Of a DNA stretch of 64,000 nt, positions 18,303-27,044 are shown piece after piece. The DNA is from Pacificibacter marinus (GTDB lineage Bacteria; Pseudomonadota; Alphaproteobacteria; Rhodobacterales; Rhodobacteraceae). The stretch's first letter is position 1. Each line of letters starts with the position of its first letter. The position numbers were made by a program, and so were the translations under genes. Where the stretch lies: positions 310,001-374,000 of the forward strand of contig NZ_FNZV01000002.1 in the NCBI RefSeq assembly GCF_900109555.1, in the 5' to 3' direction. Below the pieces are notes generated by a model. That model saw only the letters and a list, made by a program, of their open reading frames with translations. It did not search any database and was not told the DNA's origin.

Positions 18303-19613
18303 ATGGGTTTCGCTGATTTAATTGGCCCAGGCATGGAGCTTTGGGTTCTGTTTGGCACATTCACTGTGTTGCTTTTGATCGGAACGCCCGTTGCGTTTTG
18401 TTTGGGCGTGTCGTCTTTCGCCACCGTTTTGTATTTAGGTTTGCCACCCGTCGTTGTCTTTCAGCGGCTCAATTCCGGTGTGTCGGTGTTTTCACTGATG
18501 GCCATCCCGTTCTTTATCTTTGCGGGTGAATTGATGGTGCGCGGTGACATTGCACGGCGTCTTGTCGCGCTGGCGGGCGCTGCTGTTGGCCATTTCAAAG
18601 GCGGCTTGGGGCAAGTTAACATCTTGGCGTCCGTGCTGTTCGGTGGGATTTCCGGCTCTGCTGCGGCTGATACGTCGGCCATCGGCGGGCTTATGGTGCC
18701 GCAAATGGTCAAGCGTGGCTATGACGCCGATTACGCGGTCAACGTGACTGTGACCTCGTCGATCATCGCGCTAATGTTGCCGCCGTCGCACAACTTGATC
18801 ATCTATTCGATCTCGGCGGGTGGGCGTATTTCTATCGCTGATTTGTTCACAGCAGGTATCATTCCGGGGCTTATCTTGGCGCTATCTTTGATGCTGGCGG
18901 CCTACATTGTTGCCCGTCGTCGTGGGTATCCAACCGAAGCCTTTCCAGGCGGACGCATGGTTTTGACCTTGATTGTCTCTGCTTTGCCGGGTCTGATTTT
19001 GGTCGCGATCATCTTTGGCGGGGTGCGCTCAGGCGTGTTTACAGCATCTGAATCGTCGTGTGTGGCGGTTGTTTATGCAATGGCTGTGACCTTTTTTATG
19101 TATCGATCCATGACGTTCAATGACTTTGTTCTTGCTGTCAAAGGCGCTGTGCGGACCACCGCTATGGTGCTTTTGGTCATCGGTTGTGCGGCGTCTTTCG
19201 GCTGGCTTTTGGCCTTTCTCAAAGTGCCTGCTCATATGGTCGACTTCATGCAAAGCGTGTCAGACAACCCAATCGTGATCTTGCTTTTGATCAACGTTTT
19301 GTTGCTGTTCTTGGGCACATTCATGGATATGTCGCCGCTGATTGTTATCACCACGCCGATCTTTTTGCCTGTGGCGATGGCCTTTGGTGTTGACCCTGTG
19401 CAGTTCGGGATCGTGATGATTTTGAACCTTGGTATCGGGTTGTGTACGCCGCCTGTTGGCTCTGTGTTATTTGTCGGCTGTGCTGTCGGCAACATTCCGA
19501 TTTGGGACGCCGTGCGCACGATTTGGCCGTTCTACTTTGCCTCAGTCTTTACGCTTTTATTGGTGACGTATATTCCGGTTCTGTCGCTCTGGCTGCCGTC
19601 TTTGTTCCACTAA
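18303..19613 (+). CDS. dctM: TRAP transporter large permease (DctM family)
   Basis: A 436-residue sodium-coupled permease with about 12 hydrophobic segments. Recognisable family stretches are VFSLMAIPFFIFAGELMVRG, GGISGSAAADTSAIGGLMVPQM, LMLPPSHNLIIYSISAGG and the GIGLCTPPVGSVLFVGCAVG segment near the C-terminus. The two re-entrant-loop regions (ISGSAAAD and CTPPVGS) hold the Na+/substrate residues in this family. The start at 18303 follows dctQ immediately and is preceded by GGAGGA inside the dctQ end. Together with DctPQ it imports the uronate used by the enzymes around it. Confidence 0.94.
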   Translation: MGFADLIGPGMELWVLFGTFTVLLLIGTPVAFCLGVSSFATVLYLGLPPVVVFQRLNSGVSVFSLMAIPFFIFAGELMVRGDIARRLVALAGAAVGHFKGGLGQVNILASVLFGGISGSAAADTSAIGGLMVPQMVKRGYDADYAVNVTVTSSIIALMLPPSHNLIIYSISAGGRISIADLFTAGIIPGLILALSLMLAAYIVARRRGYPTEAFPGGRMVLTLIVSALPGLILVAIIFGGVRSGVFTASESSCVAVVYAMAVTFFMYRSMTFNDFVLAVKGAVRTTAMVLLVIGCAASFGWLLAFLKVPAHMVDFMQSVSDNPIVILLLINVLLLFLGTFMDMSPLIVITTPIFLPVAMAFGVDPVQFGIVMILNLGIGLCTPPVGSVLFVGCAVGNIPIWDAVRTIWPFYFASVFTLLLVTYIPVLSLWLPSLFH

Positions 19614-19647
19614 TACACTGATATATAACCTAAAGGAGACCACTACT

Positions 19648-19965
19648 ATGTCCCATGTTCGTACATTCCCCGAAGTCCAAGTTGACGCTTTTGTGCGCCG
19701 CCAAGTTTTGTCGGAAAATGAAAATCTGATGGTGGTCTCCTTTTCCTTTGAAAAAGACGGAGAGGGTGCGTTGCACTCGCATCCGCACATCCAATCCACT
19801 TACGTGGAAAGCGGTGCTTTTACCTTTTCCATTGATGGTGAAAAATTCGATGTCAAAGCAGGTGACAGCTTTGTTATTCCGTCAAATGCTGTACATGGTT
19901 GCACCTGTCATGAAACTGGTAGACTAGTTGATACATTCACGCCGCGCCGCGACGATTTTTTGTAA
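19648..19965 (+). CDS. kdgF: KdgF-type cupin, unsaturated uronate linearising enzyme
   Basis: A 105-residue single-domain cupin. Metal ligands are visible as HSHPHIQ (near residue 50) with a later His in NAVHGCTCH (near residue 88). This size and motif match KdgF, which speeds ring opening of 4,5-unsaturated uronates from pectin or alginate lyases to 5-keto-4-deoxyuronate. Its place between the TRAP transporter and kduI fits that step exactly. AAGGAGA precedes ATG 19648. Confidence 0.88.
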   Translation: MSHVRTFPEVQVDAFVRRQVLSENENLMVVSFSFEKDGEGALHSHPHIQSTYVESGAFTFSIDGEKFDVKAGDSFVIPSNAVHGCTCHETGRLVDTFTPRRDDFL

Positions 19966-20014
19966 CGACAGGCGCGACGCCAGCTGCCCTTTAAACGATT
20001 GAGAAAGTATTGAT

Positions 20015-20845
20015 ATGACCAAACTGAACGTTGAAACCCGCCACGCGGTTCATCCAGACCACGCCAAAGGCATGGACACCCAAACGTTGCGCGACAACTT
20101 TTTGGCCCAAGGCATGTTTGCAGATGGCGAAATTCGCCTTGTCTACACGCATTACGATCGTTTCACGGTTGGGGGCGCTGTGCCTGCTGGCGGATCTTTG
20201 ACGCTGGATAAAGTCGACGAAACCCGCACTGCGACTTTCCTTGAGCGCCGCGAAATGGGCATCGTCAACATCGGTGACGCGGGCACGGTTGAAGCTGCCG
20301 GCGAAACCTATGCGATGAACAAGGGCGATGTTTTGTACCTTGGCATGGGCTCAGGTCCTGTGACGTTCAAAGGGCAGGGGCGTTTCTACATCACGTCGTG
20401 CCCCGCGCATCACACGCACGCCTCGCGGTTGATCACTGTGGAAGACGCCAAAAAGGTCGAAATGGGCGAGGCGGCAACGTCAAACAAACGCACCATCAAG
20501 ATGTTCATCCACCCGTTGGTGATGGAAAGCTGCCAGTTGGTTTTGGGCTACACATCGCTCGAAGAGGGCTCCGTTTGGAACACCATGCCTGCCCACGTGC
20601 ATGACCGCCGTATGGAAGCTTATCTCTATTGGGGTATGGCGGAAGAGTCCCGCGTGTTGCATCTGATGGGCGAACCGACAGAGACACGTCACCTGTTTGT
20701 GGCCGATGAAGAAGCCATCATTTCGCCAACATGGTCTATCCATTCGGGCGCTGGTATTGGTGAATACACCTTTATCTGGGCGATGGCGGGCGACAATGTC
20801 GACTACACCGACATGGATTTCGTTCAAGCTGCAGAACTGCGCTAA
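20015..20845 (+). CDS. kduI: 5-dehydro-4-deoxy-D-glucuronate isomerase
   Basis: A 276-residue KduI-family double cupin that converts 5-keto-4-deoxyuronate to 2,5-diketo-3-deoxygluconate. It shows the family start VETRHAVHPDHAKGMDTQTLRDNFL and GEIRLVYTHYDRFTVGGAVP. The zinc-ligand block is near residues 190-205 (TMPAHVHDRRMEAYLYW), with a late His in SPTWSIHSGAG. It follows kdgF and precedes kduD by 10 bp, giving the full unsaturated uronate route to KDG. Confidence 0.95.
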   Translation: MTKLNVETRHAVHPDHAKGMDTQTLRDNFLAQGMFADGEIRLVYTHYDRFTVGGAVPAGGSLTLDKVDETRTATFLERREMGIVNIGDAGTVEAAGETYAMNKGDVLYLGMGSGPVTFKGQGRFYITSCPAHHTHASRLITVEDAKKVEMGEAATSNKRTIKMFIHPLVMESCQLVLGYTSLEEGSVWNTMPAHVHDRRMEAYLYWGMAEESRVLHLMGEPTETRHLFVADEEAIISPTWSIHSGAGIGEYTFIWAMAGDNVDYTDMDFVQAAELR

Positions 20846-20855
20846 GGGGGCTTTG

Positions 20856-21599
20856 ATGTCTGATCTTTTCTCTCTCAAAGGGCGCAAAGCACTGGTCACT
20901 GGCGCCAACACAGGCATCGGCCAAGCCATTGCTGTGTCGCTTGCAGGCCAAGGCGCGCATGTGATTTGCGCAGGGCGTCGCACCTGTGCTGACACTGTCG
21001 CAATGATTGTGAAAAACGGGGGCACAGGTGAAAGCCTGATCCTTGATTTCGCCGACCCTATGGCCGCCAAAGAGGTGTTCAAAGGGCAGGGGATTTCGAT
21101 CCTCGTCAACAATGCGGGCATCATCCGCCGCGAAGATTCAGTCAACTATTCCGAAGAAGACTGGGACGCGGTGATGGATGTCAACCAAAAGGCATTGTTC
21201 TTTACCTGTCAGGCGTTTGGCAAAGAATTGATGGCCGTTGGCGGCACGGGATCGATCATCAACATCGCATCTTTGTTGTCGTTCCAAGGCGGCATTCGCG
21301 TGCCTGCCTACACCGCCTCAAAACATGCTGTTGCTGGGATCACGAAAATTTTAGCCAACGAATGGGCCGCTGCGGGCATCACCGTCAATGCAATCGCTCC
21401 GGGGTATATTTCCACCAATAACACCGAAGCATTGCGCAACGATCCCGTGCGCAACGACGCCATTTTGGCGCGCATTCCAGCGGGCCGTTGGGGCGATGCA
21501 GAAGACATTGGCGGCACGGCTGCATATCTTGCATCCAAGGCCGCGAAATATGTCACGGGCGCTGTTTTGAACGTTGATGGAGGTTGGCTGGCGCGCTGA
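20856..21599 (+). CDS. kduD: 2-dehydro-3-deoxy-D-gluconate 5-dehydrogenase (SDR)
   Basis: A 247-residue short-chain dehydrogenase that reduces 2,5-diketo-3-deoxygluconate to KDG. It shows the cofactor motif TGANTGIGQA, NNAGII, the catalytic Ser in IINIASLLSF, and Tyr-Lys in YTASKHAV, with the C-terminal GGW end typical of KduD. ATG 20856, after an AAGGGGG site, is chosen; the longer frame from 20697 overlaps kduI and is not conserved. Confidence 0.94.
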   Translation: MSDLFSLKGRKALVTGANTGIGQAIAVSLAGQGAHVICAGRRTCADTVAMIVKNGGTGESLILDFADPMAAKEVFKGQGISILVNNAGIIRREDSVNYSEEDWDAVMDVNQKALFFTCQAFGKELMAVGGTGSIINIASLLSFQGGIRVPAYTASKHAVAGITKILANEWAAAGITVNAIAPGYISTNNTEALRNDPVRNDAILARIPAGRWGDAEDIGGTAAYLASKAAKYVTGAVLNVDGGWLAR

Positions 21600-21609
21600 C
21601 CTTATATGC

Positions 21610-21636
21610 GACGCGCGGGATAAGATCTCGCGCGTC
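21610..21636 (+). other. Intercistronic hairpin between kduD and uxuB
   Basis: GACGCGCG / CGCGCGTC are perfect arms, with an inner GAT/ATC pairing, 10 bp after the kduD stop. There is no T run, so it is more likely an mRNA-stability or processing element than a terminator. Confidence 0.5.
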
Positions 21637-21681
21637 CAATTTGATAAAACGATACCATTTTCGGCCAAGGATACAGACACT

Positions 21682-23133
21682 ATGACACAAACGCATTCCC
21701 TGCCTCGGATCAGCCGATCTCAGGCCCCCAAACCGGCTGTTGGTATCGTCCATCTTGGCCTCGGTGCCTTTTACCGCGCTCATGCTGCGATTTATGTGGC
21801 ACAAGCGATGGAAAAATCTGGCGGCGATTGGGGCATCATCGGGGTGTCGCTGAAATCCTCTGGTCAACGCGACAAACTTGCCCCGCAAGACTGTGTTTAC
21901 ACCGCGTTGGAACTTGCCCCCACAGGACCAATTCCGCACCACGTTGAGATTGTGCAGAATGTGTTGGTTGTCCCCGAAAACCCTGCGGCTGTTTTGGATG
22001 CGATGATCGACGAGGCCGTGAAAATCGTCACGCTTACGGTCACCGAAAAGGGCTATTGCCATGAACCATCCACGGGCAAATTGTTGCAAAACCATCCTGA
22101 TATTGTCCAAGACCTAAGCGATCCTGCGAACCCAGCCTCAGCGCTTGGGTTTTTGGTCCGCGCTTTGGAAGCCCGTCGTGCCGCTGGTTTGCGTCCTTTC
22201 ACTGTGATGACCTGTGATAACCTGCCAGACAATGGTCGCGTTGTGCGTGGTGTTGTGCTTGAATTGGCGGGACTTTTGAGCGCGGATTTGGCCACTTGGA
22301 TCGCAGCAGAAGTCAAATTCCCTTGTACCATGGTGGACCGTATTGTGCCCGCGACCAAGCCTGAGGATATCGATGCTTTGGGCGCTTTGATCGGCAAATA
22401 TGATGCCTCGCCTGTGATGATGGAACCGTTTCGTCAATGGGTTATTGAAGATGATTTCGTTGACGACCTGCGCCCTGACTTGGGGGCTGTTGGTGTGCAA
22501 CTCGTTGATAACGTAACTGCTTTTGAAGATATGAAATTGCGTTGTCTCAATGGCACCCATTCAAGTCTGGCTTATTTGGGATACTTGGGGGGCTTAGAAA
22601 CCATTTCCGATACAGTGGCGCAGCCTGCGTATGCCGCATTCGTGAAGTCGCTGTGGACCAATGAAATTATCCCCGGTTTGACGCCGCCGCAAGGCGTGGA
22701 TCTACAGGCGTATGCCGACGCACTGTTTGCACGATATGAAAACCCGTCGATCCGCCATTTGACGTGGCAGATTGCGATGGATGGATCGCAAAAGTTGCCG
22801 CAACGAATTTTAACGCAACTTGAAAACGGTCTTGCGGCTGGTCGGTCTATGTCGGGTCTCATTTTAGCTGTGGCTGCATGGATGCGCTATGTGGGTGGTG
22901 TCGACGAAACTGGCGCGCCAATCGATGTGCGTGACCCAATGGCGCAGCATTTGAAAGCACTTTGCAACGCTGCTGAAACGAATGAACAAAAGGTACAAGC
23001 TTTGCTTGCTGTCACGGGAATTTTCCCTATGTCTTTGCAAAATAATACGCAATTCGTTGCCGCTGTCACAGCCGCTTATGAGGGTCTTGTGACGCAAGGG
23101 GCGCGTAAAATGGTGGAGATTTACAATGATTGA
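21682..23133 (+). CDS. uxuB: D-fructuronate reductase (mannitol dehydrogenase family)
   Basis: A 483-residue long-chain polyol dehydrogenase that reduces D-fructuronate to D-mannonate with NADH. The Rossmann start reads GIVHLGLGAFYRAHAAIY. VTEKGYC and CDNLPDNG are typical, and the catalytic Lys region is seen in DMKLRCLNGTHSSLAYLG. The start is at ATG 21682, 82 bp after kduD across a hairpin. It overlaps uxuA by 8 bp. Its partner in the pathway is UxaC upstream. Confidence 0.94.
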   Translation: MTQTHSLPRISRSQAPKPAVGIVHLGLGAFYRAHAAIYVAQAMEKSGGDWGIIGVSLKSSGQRDKLAPQDCVYTALELAPTGPIPHHVEIVQNVLVVPENPAAVLDAMIDEAVKIVTLTVTEKGYCHEPSTGKLLQNHPDIVQDLSDPANPASALGFLVRALEARRAAGLRPFTVMTCDNLPDNGRVVRGVVLELAGLLSADLATWIAAEVKFPCTMVDRIVPATKPEDIDALGALIGKYDASPVMMEPFRQWVIEDDFVDDLRPDLGAVGVQLVDNVTAFEDMKLRCLNGTHSSLAYLGYLGGLETISDTVAQPAYAAFVKSLWTNEIIPGLTPPQGVDLQAYADALFARYENPSIRHLTWQIAMDGSQKLPQRILTQLENGLAAGRSMSGLILAVAAWMRYVGGVDETGAPIDVRDPMAQHLKALCNAAETNEQKVQALLAVTGIFPMSLQNNTQFVAAVTAAYEGLVTQGARKMVEIYND

Positions 23134-24319
23134 GAGCTGGCGCTGGTACGGACCACTCGACAAGATTGAACTGGGTCAAATTGCCCAAACTGGCGCGCTT
23201 GGCATCGTCAATGCGCTGCATGAAATCCCGTATGGCGAAGTCTGGACCACGGACGCGATTGCTGCGCGTCAAAAGATGATTGCCGATGCGGGGCATGATC
23301 AGAAGTGGCATGTGGTTGAAAGTTTGCCGATCCACGAACGCATTAAGCGTGGCGAGGGCGATTTGTCCGAGTTGTTCGCAAATTACCGTCAATCTATGGC
23401 CAATTTGGCGGCTCAAGGGCTAACGACAATTTGCTATAATTTCATGCCGTTGATTGATTGGACCCGCACGCGGCTGGATCAACCTGTCAAGAATGGTGGT
23501 ACATCGTTGCGTTTTGAACAGGTACAAATCTGTGCGCTTGAGATGTTTATGCTTGAACGCGAAGGGGCGGGACAAGATTTCACCCCCGAGATCATCACCA
23601 AGGCCAAAGCATGGTTTGATGCATCTTCCGAGACTGATCGCGAAGCTCTGATTGCCGCGATTATGGCGGGGCTTCCTGGGGCGTATGATCGCTATGATGT
23701 GGCATCGATGAAAGAGGCGCTCAAGCTGTATAACGGCATTGGTCGTGATGAAATTCGTGACAATTATGCGCGTTTTCTTGCTGAGGTTATTCCCGCAGCC
23801 CAAGATTTGGGCATGCGCTTTGCTGTGCATCCTGATGATCCGCCGCGTGACATCTTTGGCCTGCCGCGTGTTGTGTCTAATGCTGAAGATATCGCTTGGA
23901 TTTTTGATCAGCAAAAGGCTGTTGAAAATGGTTTAACGCTTTGCGCTGGATCTTTGGGCGCGAACCCCGCGAATGACGTTCCTGCGATTGCGCGCAGATT
24001 TTCTGACCGCATCCATTTTGCCCATTTGCGCAATGTGTCCAAAGATGCGGACGGCTCCTTTGAAGAAGCCGCGCACCTTGAAGGCGACACAGATATGGTT
24101 GAATTGGTGTCGGTGCTTTTGGGCGAAGAAACGGCGCGCCGTAACACAGGGCGCCGCGATTGTGATATCGTTTGGCGCCCTGATCATGGGCATGAAATTC
24201 TGACAGACGTAGGCGCAGGCGCGCATCCCGGTTATCCGTTGGTCGGGCGATTGCGCGGCTTGGCGGAAATGCGTGGCGTGATCAAAGCCTTGTCGCATAA
24301 AAACGTTCAATTCAGTTAA
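23126..24319 (+). CDS. uxuA: Mannonate dehydratase
   Basis: A 397-residue TIM-barrel enzyme that dehydrates D-mannonate to KDG. It opens with the family signature ESWRWYGPLDKIELGQIAQTGALGIVNALHEIPYGEVW. Metal-site residues lie in RFAVHPDDPPRDIFGLPRVVS, CAGSLGANPANDV and the IHFAHLRNV and WRPDHGHE segments. It is the last gene of the uronate operon, followed by a terminator. Its KDG product feeds KdgK. Confidence 0.95.
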   Translation: MIESWRWYGPLDKIELGQIAQTGALGIVNALHEIPYGEVWTTDAIAARQKMIADAGHDQKWHVVESLPIHERIKRGEGDLSELFANYRQSMANLAAQGLTTICYNFMPLIDWTRTRLDQPVKNGGTSLRFEQVQICALEMFMLEREGAGQDFTPEIITKAKAWFDASSETDREALIAAIMAGLPGAYDRYDVASMKEALKLYNGIGRDEIRDNYARFLAEVIPAAQDLGMRFAVHPDDPPRDIFGLPRVVSNAEDIAWIFDQQKAVENGLTLCAGSLGANPANDVPAIARRFSDRIHFAHLRNVSKDADGSFEEAAHLEGDTDMVELVSVLLGEETARRNTGRRDCDIVWRPDHGHEILTDVGAGAHPGYPLVGRLRGLAEMRGVIKALSHKNVQFS

Positions 24320-24344
24320 GATTAGAACAGTAAAAACATGAGAG

Positions 24345-24370
24345 GCGCGTCCGAATTGGGCGCGCTTTTT
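24345..24370 (+). terminator. Rho-independent terminator after uxuA
   Basis: GCGCGTCC pairs with GGGCGCGC (one G-U) around a GAATT loop and is followed by TTTTT. It ends the uronate operon 25 bp after the uxuA stop. Confidence 0.85.
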
Positions 24371-24625
24371 AGGTTTTATCACGATAATAAATCGCATTCG
24401 CGCAGTGCTTTATCCCGTAATTTTAATCAATAAGCGGATGGCGGTTCGCCCATGTGCGCATGCCTATGAAGAGACGCGGGCGGTGTCGTTATGGGGCGGC
24501 AGATTATTACATGCGCAAAGATATTGTAGAGGATGATCTCAAAGATATCTGTCCAATGATGCGCGCCGCTGGCCGTCAAATTCTATGGGTGACTTTTGAC
24601 TTTTAGGGGCAACTGTCGCAGCGTG
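24371..24625. other. Spacer between the uronate operon and gbpR
   Basis: No gene with family support is seen between the uxuA terminator and the end of the convergent LysR gene. Short frames exist (for example a 31-codon frame from an ATG near 24511) but lack recognisable content. Confidence 0.3.
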
Positions 24626-25600
24626 TTAGGATTCAGACAGTCCAATCCCATTGCGTAGAAGTTGCAAAACGGACTGTGCTGCAGGGGTGAGCGTGCTGCC
24701 CGCGCGGGTCATAAGCCCATAGTCTTCGATTTCAAACACGACATCCGTGTCGATGATTTGAACCAAAGCGCCCGTGTCTTGTTCATTGGAATCGTGGCCC
24801 ACTGTAAAGCTTTGCGCAACAGAGGTGGCAATCGGCGCGATCGCATTGGTTTGAGAAATGGTGGCAAGCACCAGTAAAAACGACGATGTGCTGAGAATAC
24901 GCTCAGGCGAAGGATGCCCTTTGCGCGCCAAAGCTTGCGTCACTGTGTTGCGCAAAATCGCGCCTGTGTTTGGCATCACCCAGTCATAGTTCAGCAGGTC
25001 TTCTATCGGAACAGGGATGTTTTTGGCATAGTTTTCATGGCGAAACACTGGATGGTTTTTGCGTGCCACAAGGCTGAGCGGCTCTTTACCAAACACTGTC
25101 ATATGAAAGGCTGACGCATCTTGGCCCGTGGGCAATCTGGCCAACGAAAAGTCGATCTGTCCGTCCAGCAACATCGGGCCAAGCGTATCAGATGTGCCGA
25201 CCTCAATTTCGATCTGCACATTGGGCAAGGCAATCCGCGCTTGGCGCAGGGCAGGCAACACGTGCTCGATGGCGGGGCCTGTAACTGACCCGATGCAAAC
25301 CCGGCCTGACAGACCTGATTTAAGCTCATCAATCTCACGATCAGCATCTTGGATTTCGCGTAGAATCCGCGTGGCACGCCGTGCGAGGGCCAAGCCTTCG
25401 GGGGTCAATTCGATGCCTCTGCCCGCACGACTGTATAGCGGCGCTCCAATGATGCGTTCTGCTTCTGATGCCAGCCGTGATGCCGCCGGTTGGGCTATGC
25501 CCATTTTGAGGGCAGCGCTGGACAATTGCCCTTCGCGTGCTAATGCATCGGCAAGGCGTAGGTGGCTGATTTTTAGTCCTTTTTGCAGCAATCGTTCCAT
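24626..25600 (-). CDS. gbpR: LysR family regulator, GbpR type
   Basis: A 324-residue LysR-type regulator. The N-terminal helix-turn-helix is LRLADALAREGQLSSAALKMGIAQPAASRLASEAERIIG, and the rest is the periplasmic-binding-like effector domain. It is divergent from chvE-gguABC, the same order as gbpR in Agrobacterium, where GbpR activates chvE in response to arabinose, galactose or fucose. Expected role: sugar-dependent control of the downstream transporter and arabinose enzymes. The ribosome site is AGAGGA before ATG 25600. Effector identity here is inference from synteny. Confidence 0.88.
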   Translation of the reverse strand: MERLLQKGLKISHLRLADALAREGQLSSAALKMGIAQPAASRLASEAERIIGAPLYSRAGRGIELTPEGLALARRATRILREIQDADREIDELKSGLSGRVCIGSVTGPAIEHVLPALRQARIALPNVQIEIEVGTSDTLGPMLLDGQIDFSLARLPTGQDASAFHMTVFGKEPLSLVARKNHPVFRHENYAKNIPVPIEDLLNYDWVMPNTGAILRNTVTQALARKGHPSPERILSTSSFLLVLATISQTNAIAPIATSVAQSFTVGHDSNEQDTGALVQIIDTDVVFEIEDYGLMTRAGSTLTPAAQSVLQLLRNGIGLSES

Positions 25601-25668
25601 GTTTTTATCGGTCCTCTTGAGGTCTGCCGGTGGGCTGTATTTAAGTGGCGTTGGTTGACCTTAGGGAT

Positions 25669-25687
25669 ATTTATACATAGCGTAAAT
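25669..25687. promoter_or_regulatory. Candidate LysR box in the gbpR-chvE region
   Basis: ATTTA and TAAAT form a dyad with 9 bp between them and contain a T-N11-A core, in the divergent intergenic region. This is the form and position expected for GbpR binding. AT-rich sequence makes chance occurrence possible. Confidence 0.4.
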
Positions 25688-25748
25688 GGTATACTAATAT
25701 CACAAAATATAATTTGACGGTGATGTTATATATGTCTCTTATGAGCCG

Positions 25749-25785
25749 AGGCGTTTCACAGACGCCTGCGTCGAAGTTTGACGCA
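25749..25785 (+). other. Two adjacent hairpins in the chvE leader
   Basis: AGGCGT/ACGCCT (7-nt loop) and TGCGTC/GACGCA (7-nt loop) abut each other about 70-105 bases before chvE. They may form a 5' UTR structure; no known riboswitch class is recognised. Confidence 0.35.
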
Positions 25786-25853
25786 CATCGGGTGAAGGTC
25801 ACAAAATGACGGACATCGTGATGGTACATGCATTGCATCTGGGAGGATGACAC

Positions 25854-26921
25854 ATGAAATTGACTAAAACACTGGCCCTTGCTGCGGCCGTTTCAAGCTT
25901 GAGCCTAACAGCTGGTCTGACAGCCGCGTTTGCGGACGGTCTTGTGGGTATTTCTATGCCAACAAAATCTTCAGCACGCTGGATCGCTGACGGCGACAAC
26001 ATGGTGAAAGAACTGGAAGCTGCCGGTTACACCGCTGATCTGCAATACGCAGAAGACGACATTCCAAACCAACTCGCACAGATCGAAAATATGGTCACCA
26101 AAGGCGTTGACGCGCTGGTGATTGCATCCATCGATGGCACAACATTGTCCAACGCTTTGGAAAATGCTGCTGCTGCTGGTGTGAAAGTGATCGCATACGA
26201 CCGCTTGATCAAAGATTCTGGCGACGTTGATTACTACGCGACATTCGACAACTTCAAAGTTGGCGTTCAACAAGCGTCTTCTCTTGTAGGTGGTCTTGAG
26301 CAGCGTTTCGGCGAAGGCCCTTACAACGTTGAATTGTTTGGTGGTTCACCTGACGACAACAACGCGTACTTCTTCTACGATGGTGCGATGTCTGTGCTTC
26401 AGCCATTGATCGATGCGGGCACTGTCGTTGTTCAATCCGGTCAAATGGGCATGGATAAAGTCGGCACATTGCGTTGGGATGGTGCAGTTGCACAGGCGCG
26501 TATGGATAACATCTTGTCCGCCAACTACACTGACAAAGAAGTTCACGGCGTGCTTGCACCCTACGATGGCCTGTCCATCGGTATCTTGTCATCTCTCAAA
26601 GGTGTCGGTTACGGTTCTGGCGATTTGAAAATGCCAATCGTTTCTGGTCAAGATGCTGAAGTTCAGTCTGTGAAATCTATCCTTGCAGGCGAACAGTACT
26701 CAACCATCTTTAAAGACACACGTGAGCTTGCAAAAGTGACTGTGGGCATGGTTGACGCCGTTCTTGGTGGCAGCGAGCCAGAGATCAACGACACATCCAC
26801 ATACGACAATGGTGTGAAAGTTGTTCCATCCTACCTGTTGGAGCCTGTTGCGGTTGACGCATCCAACTGGGAAGAAATCCTCATCGGATCCGGCTACTAC
26901 ACAATGGACCAAATCAAGTAG
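25854..26921 (+). CDS. chvE: Multiple monosaccharide ABC transporter substrate-binding protein ChvE
   Basis: A 355-residue periplasmic sugar-binding protein of the XylF/ChvE group. The signal peptide is about 28 residues, ending in AAFADG. The mature start [19 protein letters not shown], the [31 protein letters not shown] segment, and [13 protein letters not shown] with [14 protein letters not shown] match ChvE closely. Ligands of this family are L-arabinose, D-galactose, D-xylose, D-glucose and related pyranoses. The ribosome site is GGGAGGATG. In plant-associated relatives ChvE also signals to a receptor kinase; no VirA-like partner is seen here. Confidence 0.93.
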   Translation: MKLTKTLALAAAVSSLSLTAGLTAAFADGLVGISMPTKSSARWIADGDNMVKELEAAGYTADLQYAEDDIPNQLAQIENMVTKGVDALVIASIDGTTLSNALENAAAAGVKVIAYDRLIKDSGDVDYYATFDNFKVGVQQASSLVGGLEQRFGEGPYNVELFGGSPDDNNAYFFYDGAMSVLQPLIDAGTVVVQSGQMGMDKVGTLRWDGAVAQARMDNILSANYTDKEVHGVLAPYDGLSIGILSSLKGVGYGSGDLKMPIVSGQDAEVQSVKSILAGEQYSTIFKDTRELAKVTVGMVDAVLGGSEPEINDTSTYDNGVKVVPSYLLEPVAVDASNWEEILIGSGYYTMDQIK

Positions 26922-26943
26922 GATATTGGTTTGAATTCTAAAT

Positions 26944-26970
26944 CCGCTCGTCCCTTGTCGGGGCGAGCGG
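26944..26970 (+). other. Strong hairpin between chvE and gguA
   Basis: CCGCTCGTCCC pairs with GGGGCGAGCGG (one G-U) with a 5-nt loop. The T run after it is weak. It probably partly stops transcription or stabilises the chvE mRNA, giving more binding protein than transporter. Confidence 0.65.
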
Positions 26971-27044
26971 TATTTGCCTCACGTTTTTAGGGCAAGAGAA
27001 ACAAAGGCGCTGGTCCTCCCCAGATCCTTTGAAAAGGGCAATCC

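Noticed and set aside
24421-24437. AATAAGCGGATGG shared with the xylR upstream region near 6279
   Set aside because: A single 13-bp match without symmetry or equal spacing to the genes; likely chance.
24511-24606. 31-codon frame in the uxuA-gbpR spacer
   Set aside because: It lacks a ribosome site and any recognisable motif.
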